64,000 nucleotides of DNA from Brumimicrobium sp033722555 (GCA_033722555.1 JAWVYS010000011.1:13609-77608), one strand, 5' to 3'; numbered from the stretch's first letter, positions 17,386-27,187 are shown. Program-made: numbers and translations. Notes: a model not told the origin generated them from the sequence alone.

Positions 17386-18588
17386 TTCAGATAAAATCAG
17401 ATCTGTGGCTCCTTTCTTCTTCTGAATAAATTCTTTTGCCCGATTACCCACCTGATCATTTTCAATATAATTCCGGTATGCTTTTACAAATTCATCCTCA
17501 TTCCGGATACTTTCCGCAATGCCTTCTTTCAGGAAATCAAAAGCTTCGGGAAACTTTTCGTATTTGGGGCCAAAGATCACCGGCAAACCAAAAGTGGCCG
17601 GTTCAAGAATATTATGCAACCCTGTTCCAAAAGCTCCTCCCACATAGGCCAGGTTTCCGTATCTGTATGCATTGGCCAGTTCTCCAATACAGTCCAGAAT
17701 GATAACCCGGGTATTTTCATTAAGAGGTTTACCACCTATCAGTGCTGTATAACACTGATACGGCACTTGGAGTTTTTCGCTTATTTCCAGAATATGACTA
17801 TTATGCACCTCATGAGGAGCAAGAATGACTTTTGCTTTGATCGCACCACTGTTTATTGCCGGAATTAAAATCTCCTCTTCAACAGGCCACGAACTACCAA
17901 CCACCAATACCTTATCCTCCCGGGAAAGCCAGTTTTTAAAAACCGCGTTTTCGGTTACAGTTTCAGAACGTTTAGAAACCCTGTCATAACGAGTATCTCC
18001 TGAAACAACGACGCGATTTATTCCGTGTCTGTTCAGTAATTCCTTATGTTCAGATCTTTGAACAAATATCACATCAAACAGTAACAAGGCTTTTCTAAAC
18101 TTTTGACCGTACCATTTAAAAAAACGCTGAGAAGGCCTAAAAGCTGCGCTGACGGCATAAAGTTTACTTCCGAATCTCTTCGCTTCTTTAAGATGGTTGA
18201 TCCAGAATTCATATTTTACGAAAAAAGAGTAATGCGGCTTAAAATGGGTGATGAATTTCCGTGCATTCCGCCGGGTATCCAGTGGAAGATAACAGGTGTA
18301 ATCAGCCAATTTATCATTTTTCTTAACCTCATAACCCGAAGGACTGAAGAAAGTAACGAGAATAAAATCCTCAGGAAAACATCTTTTCCATTCTTCGATC
18401 ACAGGACGCCCCTGTTCAAATTCCCCGAGGGAAGCACAATGAAACCAGGCTACTCGCTCATTGGAGACATCGGGCAACCGATCCCAGAGATCGCTGCGGC
18501 CTTCCACCCATTTCCTTGCCTTAGGATTAAAGGGAGAAACGATTCTGATGGCAAAACCGTACAGACGTATTCCAAGTTCGTAAAGCAT
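17359..18588 (-). CDS. waaA: 3-deoxy-D-manno-octulosonic acid (Kdo) transferase
   Basis: This GT30-family enzyme transfers Kdo from CMP-Kdo to the lipid A precursor at the inner membrane. Diagnostic segments are WFHCASLGEFEQGRPVI (N-terminal domain), VTFFSPSGYE, KYEFWINHL, VSGDTRYDRV and, in the nucleotide-binding C-terminal half, AYVGGAFGTGLHNILEPA with the family's GGxxxxxxHNxLEP pattern. Length 409 is normal. Its start lies 1 nt after the stop of the upstream outer-membrane protein gene, so both are likely cotranscribed. Confidence 0.95.
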   Translation of the reverse strand: MLYELGIRLYGFAIRIVSPFNPKARKWVEGRSDLWDRLPDVSNERVAWFHCASLGEFEQGRPVIEEWKRCFPEDFILVTFFSPSGYEVKKNDKLADYTCYLPLDTRRNARKFITHFKPHYSFFVKYEFWINHLKEAKRFGSKLYAVSAAFRPSQRFFKWYGQKFRKALLLFDVIFVQRSEHKELLNRHGINRVVVSGDTRYDRVSKRSETVTENAVFKNWLSREDKVLVVGSSWPVEEEILIPAINSGAIKAKVILAPHEVHNSHILEISEKLQVPYQCYTALIGGKPLNENTRVIILDCIGELANAYRYGNLAYVGGAFGTGLHNILEPATFGLPVIFGPKYEKFPEAFDFLKEGIAESIRNEDEFVKAYRNYIENDQVGNRAKEFIQKKKGATDLILSEIKKTLNRG

Positions 18589-18589
18589 C

Positions 18590-19402
18590 TTAATTGAAAT
18601 AAAACTCTTTGGGTTTTCGCTTATAGATAGGAATCATCCACCCCACCCTGATTCCATAAAGAAATTCCGTGCGGAGGTCTTTAGATACTGTTTCGTTGGG
18701 ATGATCGTAAAATATATCGCGTTGATTTCTGGTAAATGCCTGCTGAAAATAGAGTCCGCCATAAAAGTTGAGAATTCCTCGGTTTGCCATGAAACTGTAT
18801 CCTATAAATTGAGAAGTATTGGCTCCAATTGTAAGCCGATCGTAACCTTTCAGATAATCTCCCTGAATCTGAGGCACATCGTCCTCCTGAGATTCTACCC
18901 TTAATTTATGCCAGGAATATCCGGCTCCCACCTGCAGCATAATTCCTGAGTTAGGGTTTGGACTAAGAACGGGAATTAATTTACCCACGATTCCATTGAT
19001 ATGAAAGCCCCGATTAAAAAGCAAAACGATCGCGGGTCCTCCTGAAGTATTTGAGATATTCCCCTGACTGTCTTTGAGGTTTTGAAGGACTCCCTCGATA
19101 CGAATATCATTACCAAACAGAAAATTACCGTCGGCGGCAAACAGCCAGTTTCTTTTCGTTTTATATCCTGCAAGTGCACCCAGGGAATTCGTGAATCCAT
19201 AACGGTCGGCAAGATCTCCACCGGTCAGATTTGCTCCATACTGAACCCCTACGTAGGGAGTTCCAATGACCTCATCGGAAACATTTCTCTGTCCGTAAAC
19301 AACGTTCAGGCAAATCAGAGAGAAAATAAATCCGGCCGTGAACAGCATGCGGAAATTTTTCAAATCAGTTAAACCGGATCTCATAAAAATTATGTTTGTC
19401 AC
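18590..19402 (-). CDS. Predicted outer-membrane beta-barrel protein
   Basis: The product has an N-terminal hydrophobic signal (FRMLFTAGFIFSLICLNVVYGQ) and then alternating strands rich in Gly, Tyr and Phe (YVGVQYGANLTGG, LQVGAGYSWHKL, FLYGIRVGWMIPIY). I do not recognise a named family; the pattern suggests a 10-14 strand barrel. ATG 19402 is the longest start, but ATG 19384 or the Met directly before LFTAG would leave a more regular signal peptide. It precedes waaA with one nucleotide between them, hinting at an envelope-biogenesis operon. Confidence 0.7.
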   Translation of the reverse strand: MTNIIFMRSGLTDLKNFRMLFTAGFIFSLICLNVVYGQRNVSDEVIGTPYVGVQYGANLTGGDLADRYGFTNSLGALAGYKTKRNWLFAADGNFLFGNDIRIEGVLQNLKDSQGNISNTSGGPAIVLLFNRGFHINGIVGKLIPVLSPNPNSGIMLQVGAGYSWHKLRVESQEDDVPQIQGDYLKGYDRLTIGANTSQFIGYSFMANRGILNFYGGLYFQQAFTRNQRDIFYDHPNETVSKDLRTEFLYGIRVGWMIPIYKRKPKEFYFN

Positions 19403-19474
19403 AAAGTTAAGCTTATCATTGAATTATTTCGGACAGGGAGCTAAATGAATCATACCTCCTACCACTGAATCAGA

Positions 19475-21100
19475 TCAATCTTTGAAGATCAATCGACCAT
19501 AGCGATGTCTTTTTCCGCTCCTGCTGTATAAAAAGAGTTCGTTATTCTCGGGATTCTCTCTACAAATACCGGGCACCAAAACAGTGCTCATTTCTTTTTT
19601 TCCAAGCAGAGAATACCGCTCTTCGGTACCGGTTCTCAGATTGATTTCAACCATGGCTATAGTATTTTTTCTGGCAGTAAATGTTGCACTGCGCACATTT
19701 TCGAGATTTAGATAATAGTTCATATCGTCATAGTTCTTAACGTTATCATTGAATAAAATAAAAAGCGTGCTGTCATTCAGTGCCTGAACGATTGAAAGAT
19801 AATAACCTCCATCATTGATCGAACTTTGCAGTTTAGGTACGTTCTTCTTCCATTCAAGCGCGCCGTTCTTATCAAGTTTATAAATGAGCAAATCATCGTA
19901 ATAATAATATGTATCGATGCGGTTACTGCTTCCCGGGGTTCCGCTTCCGCTGAATCTTTCTTCAATCTCGAAATGTTCTGCGATAGCAATATATCCTCCA
20001 TCCGAGGTTTGTCTTAAATTATGCATTTTAAAGTCGGATACCCCCTCTATTGCACGTCCAGATCTATCGAAATGCAGCAATCCGCGATTGCTCCAGGAAG
20101 GATTATTTGAAAGTAAGAATTCCGAACTGAAAGGATGAAACTCCCGAGTGATCAATTTTCCTTCCTGATCTGTCATGATAAAAAATATCCCTTCAACATT
20201 CCCGCGTGGAGACGCTGAATATAAGCCTGAAAATATGAGGTTTTCCGATTTATCACTGATAATATTAACCTCCGTCAGCATATATTGAGACTGATTGATC
20301 TTCAAATCATTTAATTCACCGTCAACCATTTTGAAAACACGTATATCCATGTGACGTTCGGCTGTCCAACCTTCACCGTACCTATCTTTTTCATCGATGG
20401 ATCTTGTTAAAACAAAATAATCACCCGCGGTGGAAAGATAACTATCAATCACCTGCAGTTCATCGGCAGAGAACGGAAGTGAAGATTCCTTCTTACTCGT
20501 TAACTGTCCGTTTTGATCCAGGATTCCAAAAGTATAATTCAGAAAATCATCGTTCAAAGTACGACTTGTAAAGAAAAATCCTGCTTTGGATTTGTTCAGA
20601 TCGTTTCGAAGGCCTAAATAGCTCATGTCACTTCTTGCAGACAAGAGGGGAAATTCGCCTATAAGAAATCCTTCAGAATCCAGACCATACCTGTTTGGTT
20701 TCAACAAATGATAAAAAATTCTGGTTTGTTTACTTCCCAGATAATTTTCCTTAGAAACAAGGGCTATCTGATCACCGATAACCGTAAGATCTTCAAGGTT
20801 CGTTCTTCTGCCCTCTCCGGTGAGCTTAAGTTTCATTCTTTTTCCCGGTTCCAACGCTACAACCGACTCGAAATAATATCTCTTCTTATAATCGACAAAT
20901 AGGTTATAAAAATTCGTCTTATTTACAAGGCTGTAATACTCACCATCCGTTGTTCGCACCAGTGATTCCACGTTTCCCGAGGCACGAAATAAAGGCCCCC
21001 ACTCGAGGTCAAATTCGGAATAATGTTTTAATAACTGAGCCGATGAAAAAAGACAAATCCCAAAGGTTGTAAGAATAGTTAATGTTATACGCTGAATCAT
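19475..21100 (-). CDS. Secreted hypothetical, probably beta-propeller
   Basis: A signal peptide (MIQRITLTILTTFGICLFSSAQ) precedes about 520 residues without a recognisable named domain. Repeated blade-like units such as TSDGGYIAIAEHFE, LLIYKLDKNGALEWKKN and SLVNKTNFYNLFVDY resemble secreted propeller proteins common in Bacteroidota. No T9SS sorting domain is visible at the C-terminus, so a periplasmic or outer-membrane-associated location is more likely. The flanking gap 21101-21385 contains no recognisable gene or RNA. Confidence 0.6.
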   Translation of the reverse strand: MIQRITLTILTTFGICLFSSAQLLKHYSEFDLEWGPLFRASGNVESLVRTTDGEYYSLVNKTNFYNLFVDYKKRYYFESVVALEPGKRMKLKLTGEGRRTNLEDLTVIGDQIALVSKENYLGSKQTRIFYHLLKPNRYGLDSEGFLIGEFPLLSARSDMSYLGLRNDLNKSKAGFFFTSRTLNDDFLNYTFGILDQNGQLTSKKESSLPFSADELQVIDSYLSTAGDYFVLTRSIDEKDRYGEGWTAERHMDIRVFKMVDGELNDLKINQSQYMLTEVNIISDKSENLIFSGLYSASPRGNVEGIFFIMTDQEGKLITREFHPFSSEFLLSNNPSWSNRGLLHFDRSGRAIEGVSDFKMHNLRQTSDGGYIAIAEHFEIEERFSGSGTPGSSNRIDTYYYYDDLLIYKLDKNGALEWKKNVPKLQSSINDGGYYLSIVQALNDSTLFILFNDNVKNYDDMNYYLNLENVRSATFTARKNTIAMVEINLRTGTEERYSLLGKKEMSTVLVPGICRENPENNELFLYSRSGKRHRYGRLIFKD

Positions 21101-21385
21101 TCAGAAGTTATTACCGGCATGACTAATATAATCAATTCATCGATCGTTTGAGTATATACTATGACTATTTTGAATTAAAAGAATTTATATATAATACGCC
21201 CCTAACTTAAAGGCTGAATGAAGACTACCCAATTATACTGAAGTCGCGAGTGGGATAATCAGCGTGTGGGGTGCACCGCATAATAACGATAAAAACTCTT
21301 TCTTTAAGTAAGCGCAAACCCCCGGCTGTCAAAAATGAAACACGCGATTCGAAACCGAAAAAATTCCGTTTAAAAAAGGACTTTC

Positions 21386-22729
21386 CTATAAACCTGTATA
21401 GTTGGCCGGTGTAATTCTTTTTAGTTCTTGCTTGACCCTTTCACTGACTGCCAGAGTATCAATAAAATTGTGAACACTTTCTTTGGATACTTTCTCATTT
21501 TTCCGGGTTAAACCTTTCAAAGCTTCATAAGGCTTCGAAAAGCCTTCTCGTCTCAAAACTGTTTGAATCGCTTCAGCAACCACGGCCCAGTTCTCTTCAA
21601 GATCACGCTCAAGAGCGTCGTTATTTAATAAAAGTTTTTCCAGACCAACCCGTGTGGATTTAAAGGCAATTAGCGAATGACTCAAAGGCACACCTATATT
21701 TCGGAGTACCGTCGAATCCGTTAGATCCCGCTGAAGGCGAGAAATAGGAAGTTTAGCAGCCAAATGCTCAAGAAGTGCGGTCGAAATCCCCAGATTTCCT
21801 TCAGAATTCTCGAAATCAATAGGATTTACTTTGTGGGGCATCGCACTCGATCCAATCTCTCCTTCCTTCAATTTTTGTTTAAAATAATCCATCGAAATAT
21901 ACGTCCAGAAATCACGATCAAGGTCAATCAGAATGCTGTTTATCCTTTTCATGGCATCGAAAAGAGCAGCAAGATTGTCGTAATGTTCTATCTGGGTTGT
22001 TGTCTGACTCCTTTCGAGACCAAGATGCTCCGACACGAAACGATTTGCAAAAGAAATCCAGTCATAATCAGGGTATGCAACGTGATGTGCATTCAGGTTT
22101 CCTGTTGCTCCACCAAACTTGGCTGAAAATGGAATTGCCTGAAGCTGCTTTAACTGTATGGTCAACCTTTCACTGAATACCTTTATCTCTTTACCCAGTC
22201 GTGTAGGCGAAGCCGGCTGACCATGAGTTTTTGCCAACATAGGTATATGTTTCCACTCTGAGGCATAAGCATCCAGGCTGTCAATTATTTTATTGAGTTC
22301 AGGAATGTAAACATTATTCACAGCTTCTTTCAAAGAAAGAGGTATAGCGGTGTTATTGATATCCTGTGAAGTAAGTCCGAAATGAACGAATTCGAGGTGT
22401 TTCCCAAGATCCATTGCTTCCAGTTTTTCCTTCAGGAAGTACTCAACTGCTTTAACATCATGATTGGTAATTTTCTCCGTTTCTTTGATCTTGAGCGCGT
22501 CTTCTTCAGAAAAATCCCGGTATAAATTACGAAGGCTCTCAAATTTATCTGCCGGAAAATCACCAAGAGGAGGAACACCGGTTTTAACCAATGCGATCAG
22601 GTATTCAACCTCAACGAGTACACGGTATCTAATGAGCCCAAACTCAGAGAAAAAAGGTGCCAGTTCAGATACTTTTCTTCTGTATCTTCCGTCGATCGGT
22701 GATATTGCTGTCAGTGAATTGAGTTTCAT
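21386..22729 (-). CDS. purB: Adenylosuccinate lyase
   Basis: It catalyses two steps of purine synthesis: release of fumarate from SAICAR and from adenylosuccinate. I place the start at ATG 22729 (MKLNSLTAISPIDGRY), the conserved N-terminus of E. coli-type PurB. The longer frame up to 22828 would begin upstream of the -7 box and adds non-conserved residues. The product has 447 residues with the superfamily signature SSAMPHKVNPIDFENSEGN, the active-site HFGLTSQDINNT and the AKTHGQPASPT segment. It is divergent from the EI24 gene with the two promoters packed in about 100 nt. Confidence 0.95.
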   Translation of the reverse strand: MKLNSLTAISPIDGRYRRKVSELAPFFSEFGLIRYRVLVEVEYLIALVKTGVPPLGDFPADKFESLRNLYRDFSEEDALKIKETEKITNHDVKAVEYFLKEKLEAMDLGKHLEFVHFGLTSQDINNTAIPLSLKEAVNNVYIPELNKIIDSLDAYASEWKHIPMLAKTHGQPASPTRLGKEIKVFSERLTIQLKQLQAIPFSAKFGGATGNLNAHHVAYPDYDWISFANRFVSEHLGLERSQTTTQIEHYDNLAALFDAMKRINSILIDLDRDFWTYISMDYFKQKLKEGEIGSSAMPHKVNPIDFENSEGNLGISTALLEHLAAKLPISRLQRDLTDSTVLRNIGVPLSHSLIAFKSTRVGLEKLLLNNDALERDLEENWAVVAEAIQTVLRREGFSKPYEALKGLTRKNEKVSKESVHNFIDTLAVSERVKQELKRITPANYTGL

Positions 22730-22753
22730 ATAGCCTTCATTTATGAGAAACGG

Positions 22754-22761
22754 CAAAGATA
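22754..22761 (-). promoter_or_regulatory. -7 box of purB
   Basis: TATCTTTG on the minus strand, 24 nt before ATG 22729; it rules against the longer upstream start. Confidence 0.55.
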
Positions 22762-22783
22762 GTAAATCTATACAAAAACCGCT

Positions 22784-22812
22784 TTGATATCTCCCTGCTA
22801 TCATTACTTTTG
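22784..22812 (+). promoter_or_regulatory. Promoter of the EI24 gene (TTG and TACTTTTG)
   Basis: TTG (22784-22786), 18 nt, then TACTTTTG (22805-22812). The TTG codon at 22810 overlaps this box, so translation more plausibly starts at ATG 22831. Confidence 0.5.
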
Positions 22813-22830
22813 AAGAGCAATAAATCACAC

Positions 22831-23745
22831 ATGCAGTTTATCCGACATTTCTCTCTTGGAATAAAGAATTACTGGAAGGCAATAATTTATATCAGAAAGT
22901 ATAGACTTTACTGGTTTTTGCCCATACCTGCCTTGTTGATGCTTGTGCTCTATTACATTGGGAGTCGCATTGCTTCCTGGCAGGCTTCGTGGGATCCTCG
23001 TCTGGGATGCCTGGAATGTTCCAACATGAATGAAACCATCTGGTTCATGTTAAAGATGTTGCTCAGTATATCCCTTGGACTCGTACTTATGAAGTTTGCC
23101 AAGTACCTTGTGGTTATTATTCTATCTCCGCTGTTTTCCATTATCTCACAGATGGTAGAAAAACAACTGACGAATAATCAGTATCCTTTCAGTTTAAGAC
23201 AAACCGTTCACGACGTGCGCAGAGGAATACGCATTGCCTTGAGAAACGTGATGTGGGAGTACATATTTTTCCTGATTATTCTGCTCGTTTCCGCCATCGG
23301 TTGGGAGGAAGCACATAAATCGCCCGTTTTTTATCTGACCTTCGTGATCGGCTTTTTCTATTATGGATTCAGCTTTATAGATTATATCAATGAGCGACGA
23401 CGCCTTGATATCGACCAAAGCATTCATTTCATGCGCAATCACAGAGGACTCGCAATAGCCATCGGGGCTATTTATTCCATTTTGATCCTTGTCCCGGTAA
23501 ACATAGGCAGTATGACCAATTTCGATGGTTTTCTGGATCATCCCTGGCAAACGATCTGGACCGTATTCTCTCAGTTGATTCTTTGGTTTCTTGCCTCCTC
23601 AGCTCCTATTTTGGCGATCGTTGCAGCGACCCTTTCGATGCACGACCTGGTAGATTTAAATTCGAATAAATATTCTGTAAAAGCGGCAGCTAATGAAAAC
23701 GTTGAGAAAGACAATTATCGTGATGAAGACGAAATCATGTCTTGA
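22831..23745 (+). CDS. EI24/CysZ-like membrane protein
   Basis: With ATG 22831 the protein has 304 residues and about five to six membrane segments, beginning MQFIRHFSLGIKNYWKAI. The order of helices and the PLFSIISQMVEKQL segment after the second helix pair match the EI24 domain, which includes the sulfate transporter CysZ. Whether this one carries sulfate is not shown: no cys genes are adjacent. The C-terminus is a charged cytoplasmic tail. It is divergent from purB. Confidence 0.75.
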   Translation: MQFIRHFSLGIKNYWKAIIYIRKYRLYWFLPIPALLMLVLYYIGSRIASWQASWDPRLGCLECSNMNETIWFMLKMLLSISLGLVLMKFAKYLVVIILSPLFSIISQMVEKQLTNNQYPFSLRQTVHDVRRGIRIALRNVMWEYIFFLIILLVSAIGWEEAHKSPVFYLTFVIGFFYYGFSFIDYINERRRLDIDQSIHFMRNHRGLAIAIGAIYSILILVPVNIGSMTNFDGFLDHPWQTIWTVFSQLILWFLASSAPILAIVAATLSMHDLVDLNSNKYSVKAAANENVEKDNYRDEDEIMS

Positions 23746-23801
23746 ATAACATAAAATCTGAACATTCAAAAGATTAATTCAGAGCTATTAGAACAATTTT
23801 T

Positions 23802-23809
23802 TATCTTTG
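23802..23809 (+). promoter_or_regulatory. -7 box of the TPR/PD40 gene
   Basis: TATCTTTG, 77 nt before ATG 23887, implying a 5' leader of about 70 nt. Confidence 0.45.
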
Positions 23810-23886
23810 GAATGAAATTTATGCTGTTGAGATATATCTGTTTACAAAAACATCGTAAATTTAAAATTACTAAACATTATTAGCAC

Positions 23887-25260
23887 ATGAAAAAATTGCT
23901 CCATCTGTTTTTATTATTGATTTTCATCAGCACCTATTCAGGCATCTCGATCGCCAAAAAATTTATTGTAATACCTCCGGATTCATCGTCTTCGCTCGTT
24001 GACAGAACCGCTGCTCTATATTTGATCGATGAGGGTAAGAAATTTTTTAACCAGGGCAAAACGATCGATGCGCTCAGAAAATTCAGAGAGGCATACGTAC
24101 GCGATAAATATAGCTCCAGAGCGGCTTATTGGATAGGGCGGGCTCATTACAGTATGGATAATTACGGTTATGCCTTAAAGTATGCAAAAATTGCCGAATC
24201 ACTGAGTGAAGCTGTTGACGGTGAGGTTTTCCTGCTTTTAGGCGAAGCTTATCACCGACAGAGTCTGTTGGATAGCGCGCGCATGAACTATGATCTTGCA
24301 AAAATACAGATGTCACCTTCCAAACAGGATGATTATGGCATTGACCAAAAAATCGCCGAAGTTTCCTTTGCGCAATCCGTTCAAAACAAGGAAATCAAGT
24401 ATAAGAAAGAACTTTTACCTCAAGGAGTAAATTCAGGCTATGATGATTATGGTGCTTTCCTTGCTCCTAGCGGTAAAACATTGTACTTCATTTCACGGCG
24501 TCCGGACACAAAAGGAGGACAGCTTAATCCCGATGACCAACGATTTTTTGAAGATATCTATACGGCTACCTGGAGCGACTCACTGAATACATGGGTTCAG
24601 GTCACAAACGATGTTGAAAGACTTAATTCGGATGGATTTGATGGTGTTGGGCACATTTTACACTCGGGTGATGAAATTTTTCTCACTATCAATACATCGG
24701 TGGTGGATGCAAAACCTGAGACTAAAAGTTCGGATATATGTACAGCCAAAGCGACCAATCAGGACAGATGGAGTTCACCTAAGGTAATCAAGAATAAAAC
24801 AATAAATACAACCTTTTTCGATGGTGCCCCCACCCTTACGGCAGACGGAAACACAATGTATTTCGTAACAGACCGTAACGGTGAAAAATCACGTTCGGAT
24901 ATCTGGGTAGTAAGTAAAGTGGGGACCAAATGGGGAGAAGCGAAACCGCTGCCAATGTCCGTAAATACTGCCGGCAATGAAACGACACCTTTTATTACCC
25001 CTGACGGCCGCTATTTGTTTTTCTCTTCGGACGGTCGTCGAGGAATGGGTGGATACGATATCTATGTTACCGAAAATTTGGGTGACAGCTGGTCAGAACC
25101 AAAAAATTTAGGACCTGAATTCAATACTGTAAACAACGATCTTTATTTCAGCTATTTTGAAGAATTCAAAAAGGCATATCTTGCTACTTATCGTCTTGAG
25201 GGCAGTAAAGCAAGTATAGATCTTTTCGAACTCAACCTGGCTGGCTGGAAAATACCTTAA
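23887..25260 (+). CDS. Secreted TPR plus PD40 beta-propeller protein
   Basis: A hydrophobic leader (residues 1-22) is followed by about three TPR-like helix pairs (40-150: EGKKFFNQGKTIDALRKF and AAYWIGRAHYSMDNYGYAL). A WD40-like PD40 propeller fills 190-457, with repeated APSGKTLYFISRRPD, TADGNTMYFVTDRNG and TPDGRYLFFSSDGRRGMGG blades. The architecture resembles the front part of Bacteroidota OmpA-family/PorE-type envelope proteins but lacks the peptidoglycan-binding OmpA domain. It is likely periplasmic or outer-membrane associated. A strong terminator follows. Confidence 0.8.
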   Translation: MKKLLHLFLLLIFISTYSGISIAKKFIVIPPDSSSSLVDRTAALYLIDEGKKFFNQGKTIDALRKFREAYVRDKYSSRAAYWIGRAHYSMDNYGYALKYAKIAESLSEAVDGEVFLLLGEAYHRQSLLDSARMNYDLAKIQMSPSKQDDYGIDQKIAEVSFAQSVQNKEIKYKKELLPQGVNSGYDDYGAFLAPSGKTLYFISRRPDTKGGQLNPDDQRFFEDIYTATWSDSLNTWVQVTNDVERLNSDGFDGVGHILHSGDEIFLTINTSVVDAKPETKSSDICTAKATNQDRWSSPKVIKNKTINTTFFDGAPTLTADGNTMYFVTDRNGEKSRSDIWVVSKVGTKWGEAKPLPMSVNTAGNETTPFITPDGRYLFFSSDGRRGMGGYDIYVTENLGDSWSEPKNLGPEFNTVNNDLYFSYFEEFKKAYLATYRLEGSKASIDLFELNLAGWKIP

Positions 25261-25280
25261 AAAGTACACGTACACGCATA

Positions 25281-25310
25281 AAAAAAGGCTCCGATTGGAG
25301 CCTTTTTTTT
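25281..25310. terminator. Strong bidirectional terminator
   Basis: AAAAAAGGCTCC, loop GATT, GGAGCCTTTTTTTT. It can serve both the TPR/PD40 gene and the convergent dnaJ. Confidence 0.9.
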
Positions 25311-25336
25311 ATTCTTTTTTATTCTTTGCGTTCTAT

Positions 25337-26452
25337 TTAATTGCTAAACATGTCTTTGACACGTTGGAAAAAGCCTTTTTCTTTGCCATCCGGATTGGGA
25401 ACAAAATTTTCACTGTCTCGCAATTTTTCCAGCATCTCTTGTTCTTCCTTCGAAACCTTCTTTGGCGTCCATACATTTATATGAACAAATTGATCACCAA
25501 CACCGTAATTCTGTACACTTGGCAGACCTTTGCCTTTGAGTCGAAGCATTTTTCCACTCTGAGTACCCGGTTCAATCTTGATCTTTGCTCGACTCTTTAT
25601 TGTTGGTACTTCAATCGTAGCTCCCAGCGTGGCATCCACAAAACTAACGAAGGCTTCGTGATGCAGGTTCTGACCATCTCTGCGTAAGAACTCATGCTCT
25701 ACTTCTTCAATAACAACGAGTAAATCACCCGGAATACCGTTAAATGGTCCGGCATTCCCCTTACCGTTTACCGAAAGTTGCATTCCTTCTTCAACCCCGG
25801 CAGGAATATCGATCTCAATAACTTCCTCCTGTCGTTTTAATCCCTGACTATCTGCATCAGCAGGTTTCTTATCAATTATTTTCCCGGTACCGTGGCAGTT
25901 GGAACAAGTAGCAGCAGTTTGCATTGCTCCCAGAAAAGTTTGGGTGACACGCTGAATTCTTCCCGTCCCATTACACATGCTACAATCCTTAAAGGTAACA
26001 CCATCGGCATTGACGAGTTTATTTACTTTTATTTTCTTCTGAACACCGTCAGCGATTTCATCAAGGGTGAGTTTAATTTTTACGCGAAGGTTCGTACCTC
26101 TCGCTGCTCTTTGTCTGGCAGATCCTCTTTGTCTGCCTCCGAAAGCTCCCCCGAAAATATCTCCGAACTGTGAAAATATGTCATCCATATCCATTCCGCC
26201 ACCAAATCCACCGCCGGCTGCTCCGCCTACTCCGGCATGACCATACTGATCATAACGCTGACGTTTCTGAGGGTTGCTCAAAACTTCATAAGCCTCAGCA
26301 GCTTCCTTAAACTTTGCCTCAGCAGTGCTGTCGTCCGGATTTTTATCAGGATGATATTTAAGGGCCATTTTTCGATAGGCCTTTTTGATCTCCGATTCTG
26401 AAGCAGACTTGTTTACACCCAATACTTCGTAATAATCTCTCTTGTTACTCAT
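25337..26452 (-). CDS. dnaJ: Chaperone DnaJ with reduced zinc domain
   Basis: DnaJ delivers substrates to DnaK and stimulates its ATPase. The J domain with HPD (residues 33-35, YHPDKNPDD) is intact, followed by a Gly/Phe-rich linker (about 73-110). Only two CxxCxGxG motifs are visible (CSMCNGTG and CSNCHGTG) where standard DnaJ has four; about 25 residues without cysteine separate them. The C-terminal substrate domains are complete. Length 371 is normal because the linker regions are retained. grpE lies 6 nt upstream in the same orientation; dnaK is not in the window. Confidence 0.95.
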   Translation of the reverse strand: MSNKRDYYEVLGVNKSASESEIKKAYRKMALKYHPDKNPDDSTAEAKFKEAAEAYEVLSNPQKRQRYDQYGHAGVGGAAGGGFGGGMDMDDIFSQFGDIFGGAFGGRQRGSARQRAARGTNLRVKIKLTLDEIADGVQKKIKVNKLVNADGVTFKDCSMCNGTGRIQRVTQTFLGAMQTAATCSNCHGTGKIIDKKPADADSQGLKRQEEVIEIDIPAGVEEGMQLSVNGKGNAGPFNGIPGDLLVVIEEVEHEFLRRDGQNLHHEAFVSFVDATLGATIEVPTIKSRAKIKIEPGTQSGKMLRLKGKGLPSVQNYGVGDQFVHINVWTPKKVSKEEQEMLEKLRDSENFVPNPDGKEKGFFQRVKDMFSN

Positions 26453-26458
26453 ACACTT

Positions 26459-27019
26459 TTATTTACCCACCACTACCTTGGCGTAACGAAGTACTTTGTC
26501 GTTCAGAAAATAACCTTTTTCAAGCACGTCCACGACTTTACCTTTCTGCTCTTCACTCGGAGCAGGAATGTTTGTAATCGCTTCATGGTGATCCAGATCA
26601 AAAGGCTTCCCAAAACTGTCCATAGGTTGCAAACCCTTTGCGGTCAGAATATTCTTAAATTTATTATAAATGAGTTGAAATCCTTCCTTAAGCACCTCAG
26701 GATCCTGTGTCTTTTCATTCGAAGCTATGGCTCGCTCAAAATCATCAAGCACAGATAACATATCTTTCATTACTCCCGCTCCGGCTGATGAAATAAGTTC
26801 ACTTTTTTCCTTTATCGTGCGTTTTCGGTAGTTATCGAAATCTGAATATAACCTCAGATATTTATCGTTTAGTTCATTGTAGCGCTGCGACTGCAGTTCT
26901 TCTTCCGAAATATTTTCAGCGCTCTCATCTGCGGAAAGACGCTCGTCCTGCTCTTCCAGTTCTGCATTATCCAAATGCTCTTCCTGCTCGTGGTTATCTT
27001 GCTTATCGTTTTTTCCCAT
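26459..27019 (-). CDS. grpE: Nucleotide exchange factor GrpE
   Basis: GrpE releases ADP from DnaK. The 186-residue product has an acidic disordered N-terminus, a long coiled-coil helix (about 45-95, including YLRLYSDFDNYRKRT), and the C-terminal beta-wing with the family pattern GKPFDLDHHEAIT and VLEKGYFLNDKVLRYAKVVV. It is first in the grpE-dnaJ operon, behind a two-part promoter; no CIRCE-like inverted repeat was seen between promoter and start. Confidence 0.95.
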   Translation of the reverse strand: MGKNDKQDNHEQEEHLDNAELEEQDERLSADESAENISEEELQSQRYNELNDKYLRLYSDFDNYRKRTIKEKSELISSAGAGVMKDMLSVLDDFERAIASNEKTQDPEVLKEGFQLIYNKFKNILTAKGLQPMDSFGKPFDLDHHEAITNIPAPSEEQKGKVVDVLEKGYFLNDKVLRYAKVVVGK

Positions 27020-27050
27020 TTCGAAATAATTTTATGCACTTTGCCTTTCT

Positions 27051-27082
27051 CAAAGATATTGCCACAGGAAAATTCTGGACAA
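27051..27082 (-). promoter_or_regulatory. Two-part promoter of grpE-dnaJ
   Basis: On the minus strand TTG (27080-27082), 21 nt, then TATCTTTG (27051-27058): a full match to the Bacteroidota primary-sigma consensus. It lies 31 nt before ATG 27019. Confidence 0.75.
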
Positions 27083-27187
27083 TCTGGCAGGGAATAGAAA
27101 GTAGCCTTGAAGTTCTGTCAGAACAAGCAAAAAAAATGTCATACTAAAATGACATGTATATCGATGAGAGAAGATTTAGGGGTTCGT

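Noticed and set aside
21101..21385. Possible small RNA or riboswitch in the purB 3' gap
   Set aside because: No consistent fold or known riboswitch core could be recognised by eye.
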